Shown here: positions 27,928 through 39,469 of the stretch, in pieces
Layout of the letters: each line of letters begins with the position of its first letter
Numbering within the stretch: position 1 is the first letter of the stretch
Assembly (NCBI RefSeq): GCF_009363555.1
Contig: NZ_CP045372.1
Span: 744,001-808,000 of the forward strand
Length of the DNA stretch: 64,000 nt
Reading direction: 5' to 3'
From: Sulfitobacter sp. THAF37
Lineage (GTDB): Bacteria; Pseudomonadota; Alphaproteobacteria; Rhodobacterales; Rhodobacteraceae
Made by a program: the position numbers and the translations under genes
Notes under the pieces: generated by a model
The model's database searches: none
What the model saw: only the letters and a program-made list of their open reading frames with translations
Told to the model about the DNA's origin: nothing

Positions 27928-29238
27928 TCAACTTTCCCGGAACGCGCGTGCGAAATAGTCGGCGACCGGTTTCACGAGATACGCCATGGGAGACCGGTCG
28001 CCGGTACGGATGAATGCCTCCACCGGCATACCGGGCAGCAGGATCGACCCCTCGGGCAGCTTTTCCATCTCTCCGGGGTTCAACGCGATCTCGGCCCGGA
28101 AATAGGACTGACCGCTTGCCTCGTCTTCAATCGAGTCGGCAGATATCTGCAGGACCTGGCCCACCAGTTCCGGTGTCGTGCGCTGGTCCAGCGCCGAAAG
28201 GCGCAGGTTCACCTGCTGGCCGACCGCGATCTGGTCGATATGGATCGGCAGCACCCGCGCCGCAATCACCAGCGGTCGGTCTTGCGGCACGAGAAACATC
28301 AAAGGTTCCGCCGGCCGCACCACGGACCGGGGTGTCTGCACCTGCAAGCCATAGACGATGCCCGAAACCGGTGCGCGCACCGACAGACGATCTATTTCGT
28401 TCAGCAAGGCGCGGCGTTGCTGCACAAGCTCCAGCTCGCGGTAGCGCAAATCCCGCAGGCGGGTGATCGCCTCTTCGCGTCCGGCGGTTCCCAGCTTCAG
28501 GATCTCGATCTCGATCTCCGTGGTGCGTTCTTCCAACTGGGCGCGGCTGGCTGCCAGTTCACCAATCTGCCCGGTCAGCCGGGCCTTTTCGCGCTGCAGG
28601 TTCAGAACCGTGGTGGCCTGTGCCAGCCCCCGGTCCAGCAAGGATTGCTGGTTGGCCAATTCCTGCTCGATCAGCTGCAACTGTTCTTCAAGCGCGGTTT
28701 CCTGTGCCGCAACTCCCCTGATCTGTGCACCGATCTGGTCGCGCCGCTTGCCCAGTTGCTCGGTCTCCCGCGCGACAGAGGCACGGCGGGCCATGAACAG
28801 GTTCTGCTGACCCTCCATCAATTCGGCGATTTCAGGGTCGCGGCTGCTGGCCTCTGACAATTCATCATCGAAGGTAATCTGCTCGACTTCGTCACGCTCG
28901 GCCTCAAAACGGCCCCGCCGGGCCATCAACTCGTAGAGTTGCCCTTCGACGATGGCCAATTGCGAGCCGATCTGCTGTCCGTCCAGTTGCAGCAGCAGAT
29001 CGCCAGCGACCACATTGTCGCCCTCGTCCACACGGATCTCGGCCACCGTGCCACCGTTCTCGTGCTGAACGATCTGACGGTTACGGTCGACCTCGATCCG
29101 ACCGGAGGCGACGACCGCACCCGAAATTTGCGAGACCATCGCCCAGGTGCCGAAGCCGCCAACCAGCACCAGAAGGCCGATGAAGCCAAAGATCACCGGC
29201 GCGGTGGCGGACCAACGGTTGGGGGAAGGACCGCTCAT
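27928..29238 (-). CDS. type I secretion membrane fusion protein (HlyD family)
   Basis: A 436-residue periplasmic adaptor of a type I secretion system. One membrane helix lies near residues 13-35, followed by a biotinyl-like/lipoyl segment (VQHENGGTVAEIRVDEGDNV), a long coiled-coil hairpin over about residues 100-260, and a beta-barrel with RAPVSGIVYGLQV. It would bridge the ABC exporter and a TolC-like outer-membrane channel that is not in the window. The ATG at 29238 overlaps the exporter stop (ATGA), and the upstream extension is inside that gene. Confidence 0.93.
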   Translation of the reverse strand: MSGPSPNRWSATAPVIFGFIGLLVLVGGFGTWAMVSQISGAVVASGRIEVDRNRQIVQHENGGTVAEIRVDEGDNVVAGDLLLQLDGQQIGSQLAIVEGQLYELMARRGRFEAERDEVEQITFDDELSEASSRDPEIAELMEGQQNLFMARRASVARETEQLGKRRDQIGAQIRGVAAQETALEEQLQLIEQELANQQSLLDRGLAQATTVLNLQREKARLTGQIGELAASRAQLEERTTEIEIEILKLGTAGREEAITRLRDLRYRELELVQQRRALLNEIDRLSVRAPVSGIVYGLQVQTPRSVVRPAEPLMFLVPQDRPLVIAARVLPIHIDQIAVGQQVNLRLSALDQRTTPELVGQVLQISADSIEDEASGQSYFRAEIALNPGEMEKLPEGSILLPGMPVEAFIRTGDRSPMAYLVKPVADYFARAFRES

Positions 29239-30971
29239 GTGACACCTCCCGCATCGGCAGGCGCCGACTGGATTGCACGCGCGTTCTTGACCATTCCTGC
29301 CAGCACCTCGTCCTTGGGCCCAAAGGCCATGCGCATGCCACCGTCCAGAACCAGCAGGGTGTCGCATTCCTGGATCGCGGCGGGGCGATGCGCCATGATC
29401 AGGACCGACCGGCCATCTGCCTTCATTGACCGGATCGCGTGGTTCAACGCCTGCGACCCGACATTGTCGAGGTTCGAATTCGGCTCGTCCAGCACCAGGA
29501 TCACCGGCTCGTCGTAAAGCGCACGGGCCAGACCGATGCGCTGCATCTGTCCGCCCGAAAGCCGGACCTGACCCGCGCGGACCACCGTGTCATAGCCCTT
29601 TGGCAATTCCAGGATCATCTCGTGCGCCGCCGCTTTCTTGGCCGCGTCGACGACTTTGGCATCGTCCGGCTGCGGCGAAAGCCGTGCAATGTTTTCAGCA
29701 ATGGTGCCGTCGAAAAGCTGCACGCGCTGGGGAAGATATCCGATATGCTGGCCCAGAACCTCGGTCCCGTAATGCTCCAGCGCCGCGCCGTCCAGCCGGA
29801 CGTAGCCCCCCGCCGGGGGCCAGACGCCAGTGAGGGTACGCGCCAGCGTCGTCTTGCCCGCGCCCGATGGGCCGATGACCCCGACCGCCTGCCCCGGCTC
29901 CACGTTGAAGTTGATCGACTTGAGAGAGGCCTGCCGTTCGCCCGGTGGCACCACCGTCAGGTTCTTCGCGACCAGCTTGGCCGCCGGTTTCGGCAGGGCC
30001 GTGCGCGGCGGCTCTGGCGCAACGGCGCCCAGCAACGTCGCGAGATTTTGCCAGCCTTCGCGCCCGCGCTGCACGATGGGCCACTGGTTCAGCGCCATTT
30101 CCACCGGCGCCAGCGCGCGACCCAACAGGATGGACCCTGCAATCATCGCACCTGCGGTCATTTCCCCTTGGAGGACCAGATACGCACCCAGACCCAGCAT
30201 CGCCGATTGCAGGAACAGGCGCAGGGTCTTGGTCATGGAAGTGAACGTGCCGCCGACATCGGTCGCCCTGATCTGGCTTTCCAGCGCCTCACCCCGCGCT
30301 TTCTGCCAGCGGTCGAAAGCGGCATCACGCATGCCCATGGCCTGCACCATCTCGGCCTCTGTCCGGATCTGGTCCGCGATGGATCCGGCCGCTTGGCCCG
30401 CCTGCCCCGCCTTGGACTGAGAGTTACGGGACAGCAGCTGGTTGGCAAAGGTGATGGCGATCAGCACAGCCGCGCCACCGACCGCCATCCAGCCCAGCAA
30501 AGGATGAAAGAGAAAAATCGCAGCAAAGAAAATCGGTGTCCACGGCATATCGAAAAAAGCCATCAACACCGGCGACGTCAGCAACCGCTGCACAGCCTCG
30601 AGGTCGGACAGGTTTCCGCTGGTACGGGTGTCCGGCGCGATGGCGGATTTGCGCACAACCGCGTCGAATACACGGCGATCCAGCGCATCCTGGAACCGCG
30701 CGCCTACGCGCGCCATGATGCGACCGCGGGTATAGTCTAGCACCCCCATTATCCCATAGAGAAAGACCACCAAAATCGACAGCGCGATCAGGGTTTCCTC
30801 GGACCCCGAACCCAGCACCCGGTCATAGACCTGCAACATGTAAAGCGGACCCGTCAGCATCAGCAGATTGGCGAACAGACTGAACAGCGCGACCGTCCAG
30901 AACAGGCTGCGGCTGCGTTTGCGCACGGCGCGCAGTTCGGCAAAGCCGCGTCGGGTTACTTCATCACGCAT
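29235..30971 (-). CDS. type I secretion ABC transporter, PrtD/RTX-exporter type
   Basis: A 578-residue fused permease-ATPase. Residues 20-300 form six membrane helices (FWTVALFSLFANLLMLTGP onward). The ATPase has Walker A GPSGAGKTT, signature LSGGQMQRIGLARAL and Walker B VILVLDEPNSNLD. There is no N-terminal C39 peptidase domain, as in exporters of leaderless RTX proteins with C-terminal signals. AGGAAGG precedes the ATG at 30971, which I prefer to an in-frame TTG 18 bases earlier. The cargo is not encoded nearby: no RTX nonapeptide repeats were seen. Confidence 0.93.
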   Translation of the reverse strand: MRDEVTRRGFAELRAVRKRSRSLFWTVALFSLFANLLMLTGPLYMLQVYDRVLGSGSEETLIALSILVVFLYGIMGVLDYTRGRIMARVGARFQDALDRRVFDAVVRKSAIAPDTRTSGNLSDLEAVQRLLTSPVLMAFFDMPWTPIFFAAIFLFHPLLGWMAVGGAAVLIAITFANQLLSRNSQSKAGQAGQAAGSIADQIRTEAEMVQAMGMRDAAFDRWQKARGEALESQIRATDVGGTFTSMTKTLRLFLQSAMLGLGAYLVLQGEMTAGAMIAGSILLGRALAPVEMALNQWPIVQRGREGWQNLATLLGAVAPEPPRTALPKPAAKLVAKNLTVVPPGERQASLKSINFNVEPGQAVGVIGPSGAGKTTLARTLTGVWPPAGGYVRLDGAALEHYGTEVLGQHIGYLPQRVQLFDGTIAENIARLSPQPDDAKVVDAAKKAAAHEMILELPKGYDTVVRAGQVRLSGGQMQRIGLARALYDEPVILVLDEPNSNLDNVGSQALNHAIRSMKADGRSVLIMAHRPAAIQECDTLLVLDGGMRMAFGPKDEVLAGMVKNARAIQSAPADAGGVT

Positions 30972-31380
30972 CTGCGCCTTCCTGCCCAAGGAACGTCAAA
31001 ACAGCTCCGCCAATTCTCAAAGGCGATGCCCGTCAATGGCATAACCAGTTTAACAGCGAATTTCCATTCCAAGATTGAACGGGGCGCGGCAACTGTGGCG
31101 CGGTCACATCCAACGCAGGGCGCCGCTGACACGCACGGATGCACCGGGTTTTCCCGTGACCTCCACCGTCAGCGCCAATGACATCCCCATGTCCACACCC
31201 TGCCGGATTTCGAAACGCCCCCCTGCCGCAAGCCGTCGCAGCGCAAATCAACCAGTACCCGGCAGGGCATTGCGCAGCACCGTCCCGAGATGGGAGAAAC
31301 ATCTGTGCAAGAATAGTGGCCGGTTATCCGCAATAGGAAAAATCAGCTTTTGCGTGGCCACCATCATGAAATGAGAAGAA
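30972..31380. other. gene-free region upstream of the type I secretion pair
   Basis: These 409 bases contain no supported gene. On the minus strand a 47-codon open stretch (31247 down to a TGA at 31104-31106) translates to protein-like sequence (for example GGRFEIRQGVDMGMSLALTVE). It has no plausible start, and an in-frame TGA lies immediately upstream at 31248-31250. It may be the tail of a decayed gene. Promoter elements for the exporter must lie in the proximal part. Confidence 0.45.
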
Positions 31381-34219
<2,839 letters not shown>

Positions 34220-34248
34220 CCCTCCCATAGAACTGAGGAAAACTCGAA

Positions 34249-35556
34249 ATGAACAAACTCAAGTATATTCCGTTGGCCACCGCGATCGCGCTGGTGCCCA
34301 CGCTGGGGGCGGCGCAGGATGCTGAATTCGCCTCGCTCTCGCAGACGACCTTCATCTTCAACACGCTGCTGTTCCTGATCGGCGGCTTCCTGGTGTTCTG
34401 GATGGCCGCAGGCTTTGCCATGCTCGAAGCTGGATTGGTCCGCTCCAAGAACGTGACCACCCAGCTGACCAAGAACATGGGCCTCTTCGGGATAGCGGCG
34501 ATCATGTACTGGCTGATCGGCTACAACGTGATGTACCCCGGCGACGGCAACTGGATGATGGACGGCGTGCTGGGCACGATCGCGCCCAAGGACATCAAGA
34601 CAGAAGTTGACGCCGGCGGCTATTCCAACGCCTCGGACTTCTTCTTCCAGCTGATGTTCTGCGCCACGACCGCCTCCATCGTGTCGGGCACCCTGGCCGA
34701 GCGGATCAAGCTGTGGCCCTTCCTGATCTTCGTCGTGGTGCTGACCGGCCTGATCTACCCGATCGAGGCATCCTGGCAGTGGGGCGGCGGCTTCCTGTCC
34801 GCGATGGGCTTCTCCGACTTCGCCGGTTCCACGCTGGTACACGCCGCAGGTGGCTTTGCCGCCCTGGCCGGTGCCCTGCTGCTTGGGCCGCGGATCGGCA
34901 AATACGCCAAAGACGGCCGCGTCGTCCCGATGCCGGGCTCCAACCTGCCGCTTGCCACGCTGGGTACGTTCATCCTCTGGATGGGTTGGTTCGGCTTCAA
35001 CGGCGCCTCCCAGCTGGCCATGGGCACACTGGAAGACGTGGACGCGGTCGCGCAGATCTTTGCCAACACCAACATGGCCGCCGCATCCGGTGCCGTGGCG
35101 GCACTGATCCTGACGCAGGTGCTGTACCGCAAGGTCGACCTGACGATGGTGCTGAACGGCGCGCTGGCCGGGCTGGTGTCGATCACCGCAGGTCCGCTTG
35201 ACCCGACCCTGCTTGGCGCACTGTGGATCGGTGCCGTTGGCGGTGTCATCGTGGTCTTTGCCGTGCCCTTCCTGGACAAGCTCAAGATCGACGACGTGGT
35301 CGGTGCGATCCCGGTCCACCTGATCGCGGGCTTCTGGGGCACATTGGTTGTACCAGTCTACACCGACGGCACATCCTTCGTGACCCAGATCATCGGCTTT
35401 GTTGCCATCGGTATCTTCGTCTTCGTGGCCAGTATCATCGTCTTCGGCATTCTCAAGGCCGTGATGGGCATCCGCGTCAGCGAAGAAGCCGAAATTCAGG
35501 GGCTCGACACTTCTGAACTGGGCATGGAAGCCTACCCTGAATTCTCCAAGGGCTGA
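34249..35556 (+). CDS. amtB: ammonium transporter
   Basis: A 435-residue Amt/Rh channel. A cleavable signal (MNKLKYIPLATAIALVPTLGAAQ) precedes 11 expected helices. Visible landmarks are FWMAAGFAMLEAGLVRSKN, the first twin histidine in STLVHAAGGFAAL and the second in VHLIAGFWGT. It carries ammonium across the inner membrane as a trimer and is gated by GlnK encoded just upstream. A GAGGAA ribosome site precedes the ATG, and a strong terminator ends the operon 25 bp after the stop. Confidence 0.95.
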   Translation: MNKLKYIPLATAIALVPTLGAAQDAEFASLSQTTFIFNTLLFLIGGFLVFWMAAGFAMLEAGLVRSKNVTTQLTKNMGLFGIAAIMYWLIGYNVMYPGDGNWMMDGVLGTIAPKDIKTEVDAGGYSNASDFFFQLMFCATTASIVSGTLAERIKLWPFLIFVVVLTGLIYPIEASWQWGGGFLSAMGFSDFAGSTLVHAAGGFAALAGALLLGPRIGKYAKDGRVVPMPGSNLPLATLGTFILWMGWFGFNGASQLAMGTLEDVDAVAQIFANTNMAAASGAVAALILTQVLYRKVDLTMVLNGALAGLVSITAGPLDPTLLGALWIGAVGGVIVVFAVPFLDKLKIDDVVGAIPVHLIAGFWGTLVVPVYTDGTSFVTQIIGFVAIGIFVFVASIIVFGILKAVMGIRVSEEAEIQGLDTSELGMEAYPEFSKG

Positions 35557-35580
35557 CCCTCCCTCAGTCCTGAAAGAACC

Positions 35581-35608
35581 AACCCGGCCTTTCGAGGCCG
35601 GGTTTTTT
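35581..35608 (+). terminator. intrinsic terminator of glnK-amtB
   Basis: A 10-bp perfect stem AACCCGGCCT/AGGCCGGGTT with a TTCG tetraloop, followed by TTTTTT. This is a textbook rho-independent terminator. Confidence 0.96.
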
Positions 35609-35777
35609 CATGCCCCCAGATCAACGGCAGGGTAGCGACCGGCCAAAAATGGCTGATCCGCGACACGCCGCACAGGACACCGGGAACCGGCGGATCACAG
35701 AAGCGGTTATCAGGATACTGGAACAGGAACCGCGATCGGCGCGCTACTCTTCCGGGCCCGATCAGGAGAACACGATC

Positions 35778-35960
35778 ATGGGTGAAATCGCAGACAAGGC
35801 AAAAGGCGCCGCCAACAAAGCCGCCGGCGCGGCGAAATCGGCCGCAGGCCAGGCCACCGGTAACGAAAAGCTCCGCAGCGAAGGCGAAGCCCAAAAGGTG
35901 AAGGGCGACGCGCAAAAGGCCAAGGGCGAAATCAAGGGCGCTTTGGGCAACAAGATCTGA
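35778..35960 (+). CDS. CsbD-like stress protein
   Basis: A 60-residue hydrophilic protein built of Ala/Lys/Gly-rich near-repeats (KAKGAANKAAGAAKSAAGQA, then VKGDAQKAKGEIKGALGNKI), the pattern of CsbD-domain proteins. These are abundant, probably disordered, general-stress proteins without known activity. AGGAGA lies before the ATG at 35778, which sets the start well inside a longer open frame. It is a single gene with its own terminator, consistent with high inducible expression. Confidence 0.88.
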   Translation: MGEIADKAKGAANKAAGAAKSAAGQATGNEKLRSEGEAQKVKGDAQKAKGEIKGALGNKI

Positions 35961-35980
35961 TCAGTCTGAAAATCCATATC

Positions 35981-36000
35981 TGCACCAAAGTGCACCAAAG
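35981..36000. repeat. tandem duplication of TGCACCAAAG
   Basis: Two exact adjacent copies of TGCACCAAAG lie between the CsbD-like stop and its terminator. Probably a slippage duplication in the 3' untranslated region. Confidence 0.8.
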
Positions 36001-36005
36001 AAAGA

Positions 36006-36037
36006 CCCCGCGCCGACCCTATCGACGCGGGGGTTTT
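36006..36037 (+). terminator. terminator after the CsbD-like gene
   Basis: Stem CCCCGCG/CGCGGGG with a 13-nt loop, followed by GTTTT. It sits between the CsbD-like gene and the end of the convergent aminotransferase gene. Confidence 0.7.
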
Positions 36038-36060
36038 GCATTGGTGGTCGCCAGGCTTGC

Positions 36061-37245
36061 TCAGATGCCGACGTCGATGATGGCCCGCGCAAGGATCGGC
36101 ACAGTCTGCTGGTTCAGCCCGGCAATATTCATGCGGCTGTCACCTACCATATAGATGCCGTGTTTCTCGCGCAGCTCCTCGACCTTTTCGGGCGTGGTCC
36201 CCAGGCGCGAGAACATGCCGCGGTGCTGACCGAGGAAACCGAACCGGTCCGATCCCGAAAGGCGTTGCAGTTCCGCGGCAAGCTGGGTGCGGATGCCCAG
36301 CATGGTGTTTCGCACGTCCTCCAGTTCCTGCATCCAGTCTGACCGTAGGTCAGCGTCGTTCAGTATCGTCGTGACGACCCGCGCCCCGTGGTCCGGGGGA
36401 AAGCTGTAATTCTGGCGGTTGAGGAAGGCCAGCGTGTCCTGGTTGAGCTTGCGCGCAGAGCTATCCGCAGCGATCACCATCAACAGACCGGTACGTTCCC
36501 GGTAGATGCCGAAGTTCTTGGAACAGCTTGCCGCGATCAGGCATTCGGGCACCGCTGCCGCGACCTTGCGCGTCGCAGCGGCGTCGTCCGCCAAACCGTC
36601 ACCGAACCCCTGATAGGCGATGTCGATCATCGGCGTAGCACCGGTTTGCTGCAATACCTTGATAACAGCATCCCATTCGCTGGTGTTCAGGTTGGCCCCC
36701 GTCGGGTTGTGACAACAACCATGCAGCAGGACCACATCACCGGCCCTGGCCTGTTTGAGGTCCTCGACCATACCGTCAAAGTCCACCCCGCCGGTATCGC
36801 TGTCGAAATACCGGTAGTTTACCACTTCGATACCCAGATATTTGAGAATCGACAGATGGTTGGGCCATGTCGGGTCCGACACGAACACCCGCGCGTCGGG
36901 CCGTGCCATCTGGATCATTTCGAACGCCTGCCGCACGGCACCCGTGCCGCCGGGCGTCGCCGCGGCTGCCACCGTGTCACGCGGCACGGCCCCATCCAGG
37001 ACCAGTCCGATCATCGCATCGGAAAAAGCCGGGTCCCCGACCAGCCCGGTATAGACCTTGGTGTCCTGTGCCTCCCAGATCCGGTGTTCCGCCGCTTTGA
37101 CGGCGCGCATCACGGGGGTAAGCCCCGTGGGATCCTTGTAGACGCCTACGCCGAGGTCGATCTTGTCCTCGCGCGGATCGTCCCGGTACATCTGCATCAG
37201 GGTCAGGATCTTGTCAGCAGGCTGGTTTTTCAGTGTTTCGAACAT
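36061..37245 (-). CDS. aromatic/aspartate aminotransferase (class I, TyrB/AspC type)
   Basis: A 394-residue PLP enzyme of the Iβ aspartate/aromatic transaminase group. Markers are DLGVGVYKDPTGLTPV near the N-terminus, LLHGCCHNPTGANL for substrate/PLP contacts, the Schiff-base lysine in ASCSKNFGIYRERTG and the C-terminal DSRMNIAGLN with the carboxylate-binding arginine. The start ATG at 37245 gives MFETLKNQPADKIL as in homologues. The upstream extension would run into sseA. It is likely co-transcribed with sseA, 1 bp upstream. Confidence 0.93.
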   Translation of the reverse strand: MFETLKNQPADKILTLMQMYRDDPREDKIDLGVGVYKDPTGLTPVMRAVKAAEHRIWEAQDTKVYTGLVGDPAFSDAMIGLVLDGAVPRDTVAAAATPGGTGAVRQAFEMIQMARPDARVFVSDPTWPNHLSILKYLGIEVVNYRYFDSDTGGVDFDGMVEDLKQARAGDVVLLHGCCHNPTGANLNTSEWDAVIKVLQQTGATPMIDIAYQGFGDGLADDAAATRKVAAAVPECLIAASCSKNFGIYRERTGLLMVIAADSSARKLNQDTLAFLNRQNYSFPPDHGARVVTTILNDADLRSDWMQELEDVRNTMLGIRTQLAAELQRLSGSDRFGFLGQHRGMFSRLGTTPEKVEELREKHGIYMVGDSRMNIAGLNQQTVPILARAIIDVGI

Positions 37246-37246
37246 T

Positions 37247-38101
37247 TCATGCGTCTCCGGTAGCGATTGGAACCGTGGGGAACATGCCCCATTCGGCCCA
37301 GGATCCGTCATAGAGCGACCAGTTGCTCTGGCCGATCCGCTCAAGCGCAAGCGCGAGGATCGCGGCGGTCACGCCCGACCCGCAGGTCGTGATTACGGGC
37401 TTGGCCGTATCGACACCCGCCGCCTCGAAGACCGCGCGCAGCGCGTCGGGGTCCTTCATTGTGTTGTTGTCGTTCAGCAAGGTCTGGTAATGCACGTTGC
37501 GCGACCCGGGGATATGCCCCGCGCGCAGCCCCTCGCGCGGCTCGGGCGCATCGCCCCGGAACCGGGCTGGCGGGCGCGCATCGACGATCTGCGGGTCGCC
37601 CAACTTCGACGCCTGCGCCACCTGCGTCACGTCGCGCACCAGATGGTTCTGCAGGCGGACCGTCATGTGACGGTCGCGCGGGATCGGCGGCATATCCTCG
37701 GTCGGATGCCCCTCATCGACCCACTTGGGCAGGCCCCCATCCAGCACCGCGACGTTCTCTTGACCCATCAGGCGGAACAGCCACCAGACACGCGCCGCCG
37801 ACATCAGGCCCGCGCCGTCATAGACCACCACCTGATGCCCGTCCCCCACGCCCATCGCGCGCATCCGCGACATGAATTTCTCGACCGGGGGGGCCATGTG
37901 CGGCAAGTCGGATCGCGCGTCGGAAATATCCTCGATGTCGAAGAACCGCGCGCCCGGAATATGCGCCGCGTCGTATTCTGCCTTGGGGTCGCGGCCCGCA
38001 TCCGGCAGATACCAGGACGCGTCCAGCAATCGCATGTCCGGGTCTTTGAGATGCTTCGCCAGCCAGGCGGTGGACACCAGCGTCTTGGGATCATCGGCCA
38101 T
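37247..38101 (-). CDS. sseA: 3-mercaptopyruvate sulfurtransferase
   Basis: A 284-residue protein with two rhodanese domains. The catalytic cysteine is in the second domain loop TTCGSGVTA, the CG(S/T)GVT signature of mercaptopyruvate sulfurtransferases rather than thiosulfate rhodaneses. The first domain shows LLDASWYLPDAGRD and HIPGARFFDI. It transfers sulfur from 3-mercaptopyruvate, the product of cysteine transamination. The adjacent transaminase could supply that keto acid, which makes the pairing functionally sensible. Confidence 0.94.
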   Translation of the reverse strand: MADDPKTLVSTAWLAKHLKDPDMRLLDASWYLPDAGRDPKAEYDAAHIPGARFFDIEDISDARSDLPHMAPPVEKFMSRMRAMGVGDGHQVVVYDGAGLMSAARVWWLFRLMGQENVAVLDGGLPKWVDEGHPTEDMPPIPRDRHMTVRLQNHLVRDVTQVAQASKLGDPQIVDARPPARFRGDAPEPREGLRAGHIPGSRNVHYQTLLNDNNTMKDPDALRAVFEAAGVDTAKPVITTCGSGVTAAILALALERIGQSNWSLYDGSWAEWGMFPTVPIATGDA

Positions 38102-38180
38102 GAACGGTCCTTCCAGAAAATGCTACGTTGTCTGCCTAGCCAAGCGGATGCCAACTGGCAAGGGGAGGGCCGCCCCCGCC

Positions 38181-38834
38181 TCACTCTACAGGAGGCGCGG
38201 CGGATGGAAACGGCTCGGTCATCAGCAACATGGGGCTGTCCGCCATGCCACGCCACCAGGCACAGAGCGCAGGATATTCCGCCAGCGCCTCTGCCCCTGC
38301 CTGAACTCGTGTGAAATAGTCGATCATCGGCGCGAGATGCAGATCCGCGAGGCTGCGGCTCTCACCGCCCAGCACAAGCCCCTCCGCCGAGATGGCATCA
38401 AGCAATTCAAGCCCCGGCCGACCCGCTTCCAGACCGACGGCCACCTGTCGCGGGTCATGCGCTTCCTGCATGAGCGGGCCGTAAAAGCCGTGAGAAAAGA
38501 CCTGCCGCACCAGGGGCCAATACAGGCTGGAGTCCGCCACGCCCATCACCTGCTCCATGCGGGCAAGCGTCCGGGGATCTTCGGGAAGCAGATGGCCGCA
38601 TCCGGTGATCCGCGCCAGGTAGCGCAGGATTGCCGCCGTCTCGGTCAGGGTAAAGTTACCGTGGCGCAAAACGGGGACCTTTCCCAGCGGCGTGAACCGA
38701 TCCAGCGCGGCGTCGCCCGCAAACGGATCGACTTCGAGATAGCGCGCTTTGGTCCCGGTTTCGATCAGCGCGATGCGCACGATACGGGTGTAGACAGAGT
38801 AGCGGAAACCGATCAGCTCGAACGGTTCAGCCAT
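38181..38834 (-). CDS. glutathione S-transferase family protein
   Basis: A 217-residue cytosolic GST. A thioredoxin-like N-terminal domain has PLGKVPVL (cis-Pro) followed by [11 protein letters not shown] (the glutathione gamma-Glu contact, usually ES but here ET). An alpha-helical C-terminal domain includes [14 protein letters not shown] with the N-capping Asp. The N-terminal catalytic position reads FRYSVYTR, a Ser/Tyr-type. The substrate is unknown. Its start lies 8 bp inside the smpB end, so it follows smpB in one transcript. Confidence 0.91.
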   Translation of the reverse strand: MAEPFELIGFRYSVYTRIVRIALIETGTKARYLEVDPFAGDAALDRFTPLGKVPVLRHGNFTLTETAAILRYLARITGCGHLLPEDPRTLARMEQVMGVADSSLYWPLVRQVFSHGFYGPLMQEAHDPRQVAVGLEAGRPGLELLDAISAEGLVLGGESRSLADLHLAPMIDYFTRVQAGAEALAEYPALCAWWRGMADSPMLLMTEPFPSAAPPVE

Positions 38835-39315
38835 GATCTTTCAGCAGACGCGCCTTCTGGCGGGACCAGTCGCGTTTGGCTGCCGTCTCGCGCTTGTCAT
38901 GGTTCTTCTTGCCCTTGGCGATGCCGATCTTGATCTTCGCCATACCGCGGTGGTTGAAGTACATCACAAGCGGCACCAGCGTCATGCCCTTGCGCTGGGT
39001 GGCGTTCCACAGGTCGGACATTTCCTTGCGCGAAACCAGAAGCTTGCGCCGCCGCCGTTCGTCATGCTGAAACGTCTTGGCCTGCGCATAGGGCGCCACG
39101 TAGGAATTCACCAGCCACAGTTCGCCGTCCTCGACAGCCGCATAACTTTCGGCGATGTTGGCGCCCCCTTGGCGCAGTGATTTGACCTCCGATCCTTCCA
39201 GCACGATGCCGCACTCGAGGTCTTCCTCAATTGCATAATCGAACCGGGCCCGGCGGTTTTCAGCGATCACCTTGTAGTTGGGATCGGACTTGGAGGATGT
39301 TTTGACCTGTGTCAT
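38827..39315 (-). CDS. smpB: SsrA-binding protein SmpB
   Basis: A 162-residue tmRNA-binding protein for trans-translation. Diagnostic segments are [16 protein letters not shown], the [15 protein letters not shown] motif, [13 protein letters not shown] and the basic C-terminal tail ([17 protein letters not shown]). The ATG at 39315 gives [15 protein letters not shown], typical of Rhodobacteraceae. The longer frame begins in the promoter region. The tmRNA gene itself was not found in this window. Confidence 0.96.
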   Translation of the reverse strand: MTQVKTSSKSDPNYKVIAENRRARFDYAIEEDLECGIVLEGSEVKSLRQGGANIAESYAAVEDGELWLVNSYVAPYAQAKTFQHDERRRRKLLVSRKEMSDLWNATQRKGMTLVPLVMYFNHRGMAKIKIGIAKGKKNHDKRETAAKRDWSRQKARLLKDHG

Positions 39316-39469
39316 GCCCAGCGATGTAAGGCGCGCGCGCGCCGTGCGCAACAGTACCGATGCGCCAGACCAGATTGTACACCAGAATTCGACCGAATTT
39401 CCATAATTTCGCCCGAATCCTGTGTCACAAATGTGGCAGATACAGCAGCATCAGATGAAGGGGGATGTC

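Noticed and set aside
30972..31380. RTX cargo gene for the type I exporter
   Set aside because: No GGxGxDxxx nonapeptide repeats occur in or near the gap.
38827..39469. tmRNA gene expected near smpB
   Set aside because: I looked around smpB for tRNA-Ala-like ends and found none, so ssrA is elsewhere.
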